Shown here piece after piece: positions 1 to 5,927 of a stretch of 5,927 bases of DNA (the stretch's first letter is position 1; the number at the start of each line of letters is the position of its first letter). The position numbers and the translations under genes were made by a program. Origin of the DNA: DATHBP01 sp035296085 (GTDB taxonomy: Bacteria; Actinomycetota; Actinomycetes; Propionibacteriales; Nocardioidaceae); assembly GCA_035296085.1 (NCBI GenBank), contig DATHBP010000148.1, positions 1 through 5,927 on the forward strand, read 5' to 3'. The notes beneath the pieces are model-generated. The model searched no databases and was not told where the DNA came from. It saw nothing but the letters and a program-made list of their open reading frames with translations.

Positions 1-1639
1 CGAGGCGGGGCTGGTCGCGTCGTTCAGTCCGCTGTTCTCCGGCCGCCAGACTGCGCTGGTGCCGGGCAGCATCGCGTTCGTCAGCCAGAGCGGAGCGCTC
101 GGCTATGGGGCCGTGAGCCTCGCCTTCGAGCGCGGGCTCGGTCTCGGCTGGGTGGTCAACACCGGCAACGAGGCCGACGTCACCGCCGTGGAGGTGATGG
201 CTGCCCTGGCGGGCGAGCCGGCGTGCACGGCAGTGCTCGGCTACGTCGAGGGCTTCACCGACGGGTCCGGCCTGCGCCGGCTGGCAGCGCTCGGCAAGCC
301 GGTCGCCCTGCTGGTCGCCGGCCGCTCGGCGGCCGGTCAGCGTGCGGCTGCCTCCCATACCGGCGCCCTCGCCAGCGGACGTGGCGTTGTGGATGCAGCC
401 CTGAGCCAGTACGGCATCGTGGCTGTCGATGACGTCGACGAGCTGCTGGACGTCGGTGCGGCGTTCGCCCAGCCGCGCCGGCCGGCCGGACCCCGCGTCG
501 GCGTTCTCACCACCTCTGGTGGCTCCGGCATCCTGGCCGCCGACGCGGTCGAGCGGCACGGCCTGGAGCTGGCCGAGCTGGCCTCGACGACACAGACGGC
601 GCTGCGGGCGATCGTGCCGGCCTACGGCTCGACGCAGAACCCCGTCGACCTCACCGCCGCCGTGCTGAGCGATGCCACCCTCTTCGACCGGGCGTTGCAG
701 GCTCTGCTCGACGACGACGCTGTCGACGTGGTGCTCGCCTGCTTCTGCGTGCTGACCGGCGACGACGCGGACCGGGTGGTGGCGAGCTTGTCCGCCGCCG
801 TGCGTCGCAGCGCCAAGCCGATCCTCGCCGCACGCACCGGCGCCACCCACCTGGCGCCGGCTGCCGCGACCGCGCTGCGCGACGCCGGCGTCCCGACCTA
901 CCTCACACCTGGTCGGGCCGTCCGTGCTGCTGCCGCCCTGTGGCAGGTGAGCCGAGGCCGGCGGTCCCCGACGTCGGCGTCGCCCGCACCGGCACGGCCG
1001 GCCCCGCCGCCGGGCGCCACGGAGACCGACCTCAAAGCGCTGTTCAGCGCCGCCGGGCTGCCGGTGGCGAAGGGCCGGCTGGCCATCGACCGCCGCGACG
1101 CCGTCGCCGCTGTCGCCGAGGTGGGCGGCTCGGCCGTGCTCAAGGCGGTGGTCCCCGGTCTCACGCACAAGAGCGAAGCCGGCGGCGTCGCGTTGGACGT
1201 CCGGCCGGAGTCTGCCGCCCAGACCTACGACCGGCTGGCCGCACTCGGCGGCGAGGTCTTGGTGGAGGAGCTCGTTCCACCCGGAGTCGAAGTGCTCGTC
1301 GGAGCCACCGCCGGACCGCTCGGCACCGTGCTGACGCTCGGCCCCGGAGGTGTGCTCACCGAGGTCATCGCCGACCAGTCCATGCGGCTGCTGCCGGTCG
1401 ATGCGCACGACGTACGCGCGATGGTCGACGAGACTCGCCTCGGCACCCTGCTGGCCGGTGTACGTGGGCGGCCGCCCGCCGACGTCGACGCGCTGGTCGC
1501 CACGGTCGTCGGCGTCGCCGAGCTGGTCGCCGGCTGGCCGTCCGGGTTCGAGCTCGACCTCAACCCGGTCACGGTCCTGGCGGTCGGTCAAGGCTGTCGC
1601 GTCCTCGACGCCGCGTACGTCGCTCCGGGAGCGCCGTGA
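1..1639 (+). CDS. NDP-forming acyl-CoA synthetase (fused alpha-beta, acetate--CoA ligase family), 5'-truncated by window edge
   Basis: Interconverts a carboxylic acid, CoA and ATP with acyl-CoA, ADP and phosphate through a phosphohistidine relay; cytoplasmic. The frame is open from base 2, so the gene begins outside the window; 545 residues are visible of the roughly 700 usual for the fused form, and most of the N-terminal CoA-binding domain is missing. Numbering visible residues from base 2, the succinyl-CoA-ligase-like segment has VSQSGALG (27-34), TGNEAD, and SHTGALAS with the predicted phosphorylated His at 119. LTTSGGSG and NPVDLTA follow. A Pro/Ala-rich linker (about 318-338) leads to an ATP-grasp domain (about 339-545) containing VLKAVVPGLTHKSEAGG, a Gly-rich TLGPGGVLTEV and a terminal DLNPV motif. 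All expected motifs are intact, so it is probably active. Its stop overlaps the next start by one base, indicating an operon. The acyl substrate is not predictable, and in vivo the reaction could run towards ATP formation. Family assignment is firm. Confidence 0.94.
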   Translation, partial: EAGLVASFSPLFSGRQTALVPGSIAFVSQSGALGYGAVSLAFERGLGLGWVVNTGNEADVTAVEVMAALAGEPACTAVLGYVEGFTDGSGLRRLAALGKPVALLVAGRSAAGQRAAASHTGALASGRGVVDAALSQYGIVAVDDVDELLDVGAAFAQPRRPAGPRVGVLTTSGGSGILAADAVERHGLELAELASTTQTALRAIVPAYGSTQNPVDLTAAVLSDATLFDRALQALLDDDAVDVVLACFCVLTGDDADRVVASLSAAVRRSAKPILAARTGATHLAPAAATALRDAGVPTYLTPGRAVRAAAALWQVSRGRRSPTSASPAPARPAPPPGATETDLKALFSAAGLPVAKGRLAIDRRDAVAAVAEVGGSAVLKAVVPGLTHKSEAGGVALDVRPESAAQTYDRLAALGGEVLVEELVPPGVEVLVGATAGPLGTVLTLGPGGVLTEVIADQSMRLLPVDAHDVRAMVDETRLGTLLAGVRGRPPADVDALVATVVGVAELVAGWPSGFELDLNPVTVLAVGQGCRVLDAAYVAPGAP

Positions 1640-1641
1640 TG
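1627..1641 (+). promoter_or_regulatory. Ribosome binding site and TGATG stop/start junction of the AMP-forming ligase
   Basis: GGGAG at 1627-1631 lies seven bases before ATG 1639, a normal Shine-Dalgarno distance. The ATG shares its A with the TGA stop of the upstream synthetase (TGATG), which suggests translational coupling. An in-frame GTG at 1636 directly precedes the ATG but is only four bases from GGGAG, so the ATG is the better start. Confidence 0.6.
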
Positions 1642-3168
1642 GACGTCGCCACTCTGGTCAACCGGGCCGCTCGACGTTTCCCCGGCCGCGTCGCGCTGGA
1701 CGGGCCGGAGGGGACGCTCACGTTCACCGAGCTCGGCGAGCGCGTGACTCGTCTCGGCCGCGGACTGCGCCAGCTGGGCTTGCAGGCCGGTGACCGGGTG
1801 CTTGACCTGCAAACCAACCAGAACACCTATGTCGAGACCGACCTCGCGATCCGTTCCGCCGGGCTGGTCCGGGTTGCGGTGAACTACCGGCTGCACACCG
1901 ACGACTGGGCGCGCATCGCCGAGGACTCCGGCGCACGGGCACTGGTCTACGACGCCCGGTTCGCCGAGCAGACGAAGGAGCTGCGCAGCGGCATCGACCA
2001 CGTCATTGCGATCGGGGACGCCCCGGGGACGCCGTACGAGCGGCTGCTCGCCAGCGCCTCGACTGAGCCGCTCCCACCCGTCGCGGCGGACGCGCTGTGT
2101 GGTCTGCACTACTCGAGTGGGACGACCGGCGCACCGAAGGGCGCGCAGCGGACACACCGCAACTGGTTCGCGTCGCTGGTCAACATGACCTATGACGTGC
2201 TGGGAGGTGTTCCGGCGAGCGACGACGTGTACGTCCACGCCGGTCCGATCACGCACACGAGCGGGCTGTTCGTGCTGCCGTTCCTCGTTGCCGGGGCTCG
2301 ACAGGTGGTTCTGGCGAGCTGGGACGTCGATGCGTTTCTCGAGACCGTCTCGTCCCGCGGTGCCACGCACACCGCGCTCGTGCCCACAATGGTCTCCAGG
2401 CTGCTCGCCTCCCCCGAAGTGGGACCCGAGCGGTTCACCGGGATGAAGATGCTCGGCTATGCAGGCGCGCCGATGCCGCCGGAGCAGATGCGTCAGGCGC
2501 ACGAGCAGATCACGCCCCGACTCGTTCAGTACTACGGATTGGTCGAGGCGATTCCGCCGGTGACCGTGCTGGACTCCACCGACCACACCACCGGGCTGAT
2601 TGACCAGCCGGAGCTGCTCACCTCGGCTGGCCGACCCGCGATCGGGGTCGAGGTGCGCGTCGTCGACTCCGACGGCCGGGCGCTCGAGTACGGCGAGGTC
2701 GGCGAGGTGGTCACCCGGGGCGACCATGTGATGTCGGGCTACTGGGACGCGGGCAATCGCGACGACCTCGCCAAGAGCGTCGTAGCGGGATGGCTGCACA
2801 CCGGTGACCTCGGGCGCCTGGCGGAGAGCGGGCACCTGTGGCTGGTCGACCGGATGGGCGACATGATCATTTCCGGCGGCTACAACATCTACCCGCGCGA
2901 GGTCGAAGAGGTCGTCGCCGCAGTTCCCGGCGTGGCCGAGGTCGCCGTTGTTGGCGTTCCCGACCCCGAATGGGGGCAGCGGGTGGTGGCTTTCTACACC
3001 GTGCACGCCGGAGCGCAGGTCGGGGAGGACGCAGTGCTCGAACACTGCCAAGACCGGTTGGCGTCGTACAAAAAGCCCAAGCAGGTGCACCGGCTCGCGC
3101 AGTTCCCCGTCAACTCGACCGGCAAGATCGCGAAGAAGACGCTCTCCGAGCAGTTGGCGGACACGTGA
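1639..3168 (+). CDS. AMP-forming acyl-CoA synthetase/ligase (class I adenylate-forming enzyme, ANL superfamily)
   Basis: A complete 509-aa cytoplasmic ligase that adenylates a carboxylic acid with ATP and then transfers the acyl group to CoA, releasing AMP and pyrophosphate. The length is typical for the family. The signatures occur in order: the phosphate-binding loop YSSGTTGAPKG (158-168), GAPMPPE (276-282), YYGLVEA (298-304, with Glu303), HTGD (387-390, Asp390), the hinge region DRMGDMIISGGYNIYPRE (404-421) and STGKIAKK with predicted catalytic Lys496. The usual YGxTE motif has Val302 in place of Thr, a modest deviation near the acyl pocket. The start is ATG 1639, supported by an upstream GGGAG; the frame is open far upstream but only as a shadow of the preceding gene. 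It lies between an NDP-forming synthetase and a B12 mutase, so it probably makes the mutase's CoA-ester substrate. Ligases of this superfamily accompany 2-hydroxyisobutyryl-CoA mutase in other bacteria, but specificity here is unassigned. There is no signal peptide or membrane segment. Confidence 0.95.
   Translation: MDVATLVNRAARRFPGRVALDGPEGTLTFTELGERVTRLGRGLRQLGLQAGDRVLDLQTNQNTYVETDLAIRSAGLVRVAVNYRLHTDDWARIAEDSGARALVYDARFAEQTKELRSGIDHVIAIGDAPGTPYERLLASASTEPLPPVAADALCGLHYSSGTTGAPKGAQRTHRNWFASLVNMTYDVLGGVPASDDVYVHAGPITHTSGLFVLPFLVAGARQVVLASWDVDAFLETVSSRGATHTALVPTMVSRLLASPEVGPERFTGMKMLGYAGAPMPPEQMRQAHEQITPRLVQYYGLVEAIPPVTVLDSTDHTTGLIDQPELLTSAGRPAIGVEVRVVDSDGRALEYGEVGEVVTRGDHVMSGYWDAGNRDDLAKSVVAGWLHTGDLGRLAESGHLWLVDRMGDMIISGGYNIYPREVEEVVAAVPGVAEVAVVGVPDPEWGQRVVAFYTVHAGAQVGEDAVLEHCQDRLASYKKPKQVHRLAQFPVNSTGKIAKKTLSEQLADT
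3165..3168 (+). promoter_or_regulatory. GTGA start/stop overlap coupling ligase and mutase
   Basis: The GTG start of the mutase (3165-3167) overlaps the TGA stop of the ligase (3166-3168). Only a weak GGCGG at 3156-3160, four bases upstream, resembles a Shine-Dalgarno site, so mutase translation probably depends on ribosomes finishing the ligase. No other in-frame start lies between this GTG and the conserved TRGI/PWIMGQYAGF region (residues 23-41), which supports the GTG. Confidence 0.6.
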
Positions 3169-4691
3169 CCGAGCGGCTGCGGCCCGACTACGCCCCACCC
3201 GGCGCCGAACGCCCCGGGGACTACCCCTACACGCGCGGCATCAGCGCGGAGCCGAAGCCGTGGATCATGGGGCAGTACGCCGGGTTCGGCACCGCGCGGG
3301 AGTCCAACGCGCGCTTCCGCAAGCTGCTCGCCGCCGGCCAGACCGGGTTCTCCGTGGCACTCGACCTACCGACCCAGCTCGGCCTCGACTCCGACGACCC
3401 CAGGGCGGCCGGCGAGGTCGGTCGGGTCGGTGTCGCCATCGACTCCCTCGCGGACGTCGAGGCGCTGATGGACGCCATCCCGCTCGAGCGGATCAGCCAG
3501 GTGCGCACGACCGCCAACTCCATCGGCTACGTCTGGGCCGCGTTGTTCGTCGCACTTGCCAAGAAGCGAGGGGTTGACCCGGGCGATTTCGGGCTGTTCA
3601 TCCAAAACGACGTGCTCAAGGAGTTCATCGCCCGCGGCACGCAAATCTTCCCGCCCGAGCCGTCACTGCGGCTCGCCGTCGACACCATCGAGTACGCCGC
3701 CCGGCACGTCCCGCGCTGGGTGCCGCTGGCGATGAGCGGCTACCACATCCGCGAGTCCGGTGCCGACGCGGTGCAGGAGGTGGCGTACACGTTCGCAAAC
3801 GCCCGTGCCTACCTCGACGAGGCGGTGCGTCGCGGGGTGGGCATCGACGAGGTGGCGCCGACTCTGTTCACGTTCCTCTCGATCACCATGGACGTGCTGC
3901 CGGAGGTGGCGAAGTTCCGCGCCGCGCGGCGGGTGTGGGCGCGGTTGGTGCGCGAGGAGTACGGCGGCCGCGACCCGCGGTCGTCCCAGCTGCGCATCTT
4001 CGCGTTTACGGCGGGTTCCTCCTTCACCGCCCAGCAGCCGATGAACAACGTGGTCCGAGCTTCCATCGAGGCGAGCATCGCCGCCCTGTCCGGCGTGCAG
4101 ACCTTGCACGTATCGGCCTACGACGAGGCGCTGGGCGTACCGACCGAGCAGGCGGCCACGCTGGCGCTGCGTACGCAGCAGGTCGTGGCGTTCGAGACCG
4201 GTCTCAGCGAGACGCTCGACCCGTTTGCGGGGTCGTACGCCGTCGAGTCGCTGACCGACGACCTCGAACGTCGCATCTGGGCGATGTTGCGCGACATCGA
4301 GCGCCGTGGGGGCGCTCTCGCGTGCATCGAGTCGGGCTGGTTCGCCCGCGAGCTGTCCGACGCGGCCTACCGGCAGGCCCGCGAGGTGGAGTCGGGCGAG
4401 CGTGTGGTGATTGGGGTCAACCGCTATCCCGAGGAGCACGCGCCGCTGGAGGTGTTCGCCGTCGACCCCGCCACCGAGGCGGGGCAGATCGCATCAGTGC
4501 GCGACGTCCGGGCCCGCCGGGACGCAGCAGCGGTGGAGTCGGCGCTCGGCGACGTCGCCGCAGCGGCCAAGGCGGGGGACAACGTCGTGCCCGCGTGTGT
4601 CACGGCCGTCTCTGCGTACGCCACCGTCGGGGAGATCTGCGACTGCCTGCGGGCCGTGCACGGCGCATGGACACCGACGACGGCGTACTGA
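3165..4691 (+). CDS. Coenzyme-B12-dependent acyl-CoA mutase, large (substrate-binding) subunit; methylmalonyl-CoA mutase family, divergent
   Basis: A 508-aa TIM-barrel subunit of an adenosylcobalamin radical mutase that would rearrange the carbon skeleton of an acyl-CoA. Family landmarks are TRGI (23-26), PWIMGQYAGFGTA (32-44), SVALDLPTQLGLDSD, FIQNDVLKEFIAR (145-157), SGYHIRESGA (191-200), EVAKFRAAR, FTAQQPMNN, YDEALGVPTE and a closing ATVGEICD. By recalled alignment with Propionibacterium MutB it keeps Tyr89 (Tyr38), Gln197 (Gln147), Arg207 (Arg157), Tyr243 (Tyr193), His244 (His194) and Glu370 (Glu321). It differs at Thr85 (Ile34), Arg87 (Gly36), Arg283 (Thr233), Ser285 (Phe235), Gln330 (Phe281) and Asn366 (Ser317). 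The protein ends before any cobalamin-binding domain (no DxHxxG), so it needs a separate small subunit, as in the IcmA/IcmB or HcmA/HcmB arrangement; none is in the window. The Tyr/Arg pair resembles methylmalonyl- and ethylmalonyl-CoA mutases rather than isobutyryl- (Phe/Gln) or 2-hydroxyisobutyryl- (Ile/Gln) CoA mutases. The family is certain; the substrate is not. Confidence 0.95.
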   Translation: MTERLRPDYAPPGAERPGDYPYTRGISAEPKPWIMGQYAGFGTARESNARFRKLLAAGQTGFSVALDLPTQLGLDSDDPRAAGEVGRVGVAIDSLADVEALMDAIPLERISQVRTTANSIGYVWAALFVALAKKRGVDPGDFGLFIQNDVLKEFIARGTQIFPPEPSLRLAVDTIEYAARHVPRWVPLAMSGYHIRESGADAVQEVAYTFANARAYLDEAVRRGVGIDEVAPTLFTFLSITMDVLPEVAKFRAARRVWARLVREEYGGRDPRSSQLRIFAFTAGSSFTAQQPMNNVVRASIEASIAALSGVQTLHVSAYDEALGVPTEQAATLALRTQQVVAFETGLSETLDPFAGSYAVESLTDDLERRIWAMLRDIERRGGALACIESGWFARELSDAAYRQAREVESGERVVIGVNRYPEEHAPLEVFAVDPATEAGQIASVRDVRARRDAAAVESALGDVAAAAKAGDNVVPACVTAVSAYATVGEICDCLRAVHGAWTPTTAY

Positions 4692-4696
4692 CGCCG
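4681..4696. terminator. Small inverted repeat at the convergent gene ends, possible weak bidirectional terminator
   Basis: CGGCGT (4681-4686) and ACGCCG (4691-4696) form a perfect six-pair GC-rich stem with a four-base loop ACTG. It spans the mutase stop codon and lies just past the stop of the convergent peptidase gene. No T-run follows on either strand, so intrinsic termination would be weak and chance cannot be excluded. It is the only hairpin I see in or next to the 22-bp gap between the two genes (4692-4713). Confidence 0.3.
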
Positions 4697-4713
4697 GCAC
4701 TCCTCCCGCCTGA

Positions 4714-5927
4714 TCAGCGTGCGAGTGAGCCCATCGGGTCCCAAGCCGGCAGCACGATCGGCTCTTCGTCGAGAGCCGCTTGCAGCTCTGCGGGCAGCGC
4801 GTTGCGCCGGGCGGCGATCTCGAAGACGTACTCGTCGAACCACGAGTCGTTCATCGTGTAGAAGCCCTTCTGCCCCCGCTCCTCGCCCCAGCTGTTCTCG
4901 ACCCGCCAGCGCCGCGCGACGTCGTCGACGACGTCCACGCCGGTGAACAGCATCGCGTGGGTCATCGCCGTCTCGTGGAACATCAGCCGCTCGGCCTTGT
5001 CGAGCTCGAACGTGGTGTCGTAGAAGCCCGCGTAGTCGAACAGCTCGGCGTCCCAGATACCCAGGTCGTTGCGCATCATCTGGTCGACGTCGCAGCCGAA
5101 CCACACCGGCTCGCCGGCGACGACTGTCTGCTTGGCGATCTGCTTCATCGTCGCGACATCGACGTTGAGGTAGACAACCCGGTCCCCGTCCACGACGTTG
5201 CCGAGGTACTCGACGGTGAACGTCCGCCCGATCGGGCTCGTCTCACGCGGGTCGTGGACCAGGCAGATGAACTCGTCGAGCGGCAGGGTCACGTACTTGC
5301 TCGCGAAGTCGGTGGGCGTCATGACGCCGTCGCGGTGGAACCCGCGGTCCTTGTCGGTCCACTGCCAGTCGAACTGCTCCGGCGGGGTCCCGAGATGCAC
5401 GGTCAGTACGCGGTGGACGACGGTGAGAATCTCCTGCTTGCGCGCCCGCATCGCCTCGGTGCCACGGGGAAGGAGCGCTCGTACGTCCTTGGCTCCTTGT
5501 CGCAGCACTCGGCGCAGAACCGAGTTCATCTGGTCGGTGTCGGCCGAGCTCTTCGTCTCCGGCATCGCGCTCTTGGGTACGAGCCCGTGCTTGCGGACCA
5601 AGGCGACGAACATGTTCCACTGGCCGCCGTCGTCGGCGACTGTGGTCATGAGCTGGGCGACCGTACGGTCGTCGATGTCACGCTCGGCGGTCTCGATCAT
5701 CGCCTCGAGGAAGTAGTTGGCGCGCTCGAGCTTGTCCCAGTACATGATGTGGTTCTGGGAGAACTCGAAGTCCTTTAGGTTCATCGCCCGCGCCGCCCCG
5801 ACCCGCAGCAGGTTGAGCCCGGCGAAGAGCCAGCAGCGACCGCTCTTTGCCTGGTCGGTCGGCTTCCAGTCGTCGAGCAGGTGGGACACGCTGTGGTCGA
5901 TCCCGGTGACGACCTCGCGGTCGAGGA
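4714..5927 (-). CDS. pepC: Aminopeptidase C / bleomycin hydrolase (papain-family cysteine peptidase C1B), N-terminus beyond the right edge
   Basis: A cytoplasmic cysteine aminopeptidase, usually a homohexamer with a central channel, that trims N-terminal residues from peptides; relatives inactivate bleomycin. Visible residues are numbered from base 5925. The catalytic set is Gln25 (oxyanion hole) and Cys31 in TDQAKSGRCWLFAGLN, His323 in ETAMTHAMLFTGV and Asn344 in VENSWGEE. The Gln-Cys gap of six and Cys-His gap of about 292 match yeast Gal6 (Cys73, His369). The C-terminus LPAWDPMGSLAR matches the family's conserved tail, which in Gal6 reaches into the active site and acts as a ruler for aminopeptidase activity. 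A GTG codon at 5889 could be taken as the start, but the frame continues to the edge with the conserved LDREVVTGIDHS stretch. The gene is therefore cut by the window, with about 40 residues missing out of ~440. It converges on the mutase gene 22 bp away and shows no functional link to it. No promoter is visible. Confidence 0.95.
   Translation of the reverse strand, partial: LDREVVTGIDHSVSHLLDDWKPTDQAKSGRCWLFAGLNLLRVGAARAMNLKDFEFSQNHIMYWDKLERANYFLEAMIETAERDIDDRTVAQLMTTVADDGGQWNMFVALVRKHGLVPKSAMPETKSSADTDQMNSVLRRVLRQGAKDVRALLPRGTEAMRARKQEILTVVHRVLTVHLGTPPEQFDWQWTDKDRGFHRDGVMTPTDFASKYVTLPLDEFICLVHDPRETSPIGRTFTVEYLGNVVDGDRVVYLNVDVATMKQIAKQTVVAGEPVWFGCDVDQMMRNDLGIWDAELFDYAGFYDTTFELDKAERLMFHETAMTHAMLFTGVDVVDDVARRWRVENSWGEERGQKGFYTMNDSWFDEYVFEIAARRNALPAELQAALDEEPIVLPAWDPMGSLAR

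Noticed and set aside
940..1638. An upstream extension of the ligase frame, which stays open back to an ATG at 940.
   Set aside because: The extra ~230 residues are Arg-rich shadow sequence overlapping the ATP-grasp domain of the previous gene. The ANL family length and the GGGAG site both support ATG 1639.
1588..3198. A 536-codon open frame on the minus strand covering the whole AMP-forming ligase.
   Set aside because: Its translation shows no recognisable motif, while the plus strand carries every ANL signature. Long antisense frames are expected where third positions are nearly all G or C, so I treat it as a shadow.
3165..4691. Naming the mutase as 2-hydroxyisobutyryl-CoA or isobutyryl-CoA mutase because of the adjacent ligase and the lack of a B12 domain.
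   Set aside because: The diagnostic positions are Tyr38 and Arg157, not Ile/Gln or Phe/Gln, so neither specificity is supported.
3935..4861. A 308-codon plus-strand frame crossing the mutase end and the peptidase end.
   Set aside because: It gives a low-complexity Arg/Gly/Ala-rich product without motifs, and both genes it overlaps are firmly identified in other frames.
4918..4935. A perfect 18-base palindrome, GACGTCGTCGACGACGTC, that resembles an operator.
   Set aside because: It lies inside pepC and encodes Asp-Val-Val-Asp-Asp-Val. GAC and GTC are reverse complements of each other, so such Asp/Val runs are automatically palindromic in a GC-rich gene.
5887..5889. GTG at 5889 as the start of the peptidase gene.
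   Set aside because: The conserved family sequence LDREVVTGIDHS continues in frame to the window edge, and the catalytic Cys would sit only ~19 residues from this GTG rather than the ~70 usual in the family.

Overview
The window is about two-thirds or more G+C. Codon third positions are strongly biased to G/C, genes are packed tightly, and GTG starts and overlapping start/stop codons are used. This points to a high-GC actinobacterium; the genus cannot be decided from the sequence. There are no RNA genes, mobile elements, CRISPR arrays or long non-coding stretches. Almost every base lies in one of four protein genes.

Left and centre (1-4691, + strand) is one tightly coupled three-gene unit. 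First comes the 3'-terminal ~545 codons of a fused NDP-forming acyl-CoA synthetase, with its 5' end outside the window. It overlaps by one base a complete AMP-forming acyl-CoA ligase of 509 aa. That gene overlaps by four bases a complete 508-aa large (substrate-binding) subunit of a coenzyme-B12-dependent acyl-CoA mutase. The three products fit a pathway in which a free acid is activated to its CoA thioester and its carbon skeleton is then rearranged by an adenosylcobalamin radical mutase. The actual substrate cannot be read from the sequence.

Right (4714-5927, - strand) is a convergent gene for a papain-fold aminopeptidase C/bleomycin hydrolase (PepC family). Its N-terminus lies beyond the right edge. 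Only 22 bp separate the two stop codons, and a small perfect inverted repeat covers the mutase stop codon. The peptidase looks functionally unrelated to the acyl-CoA unit.

The most interesting item is the mutase. It keeps the catalytic core and the Tyr/Arg pair that grips a carboxylate in methylmalonyl-CoA mutase. It lacks several other CoA, substrate and cofactor contacts, has a shortened N-terminal substrate loop, and has no B12-binding domain or small subunit in the window. It looks like a divergent acyl-CoA mutase subfamily with an unassigned substrate, paired with two mechanistically different CoA ligases. Residue correspondences to Propionibacterium MutB were made from memory and should be confirmed by a real alignment.
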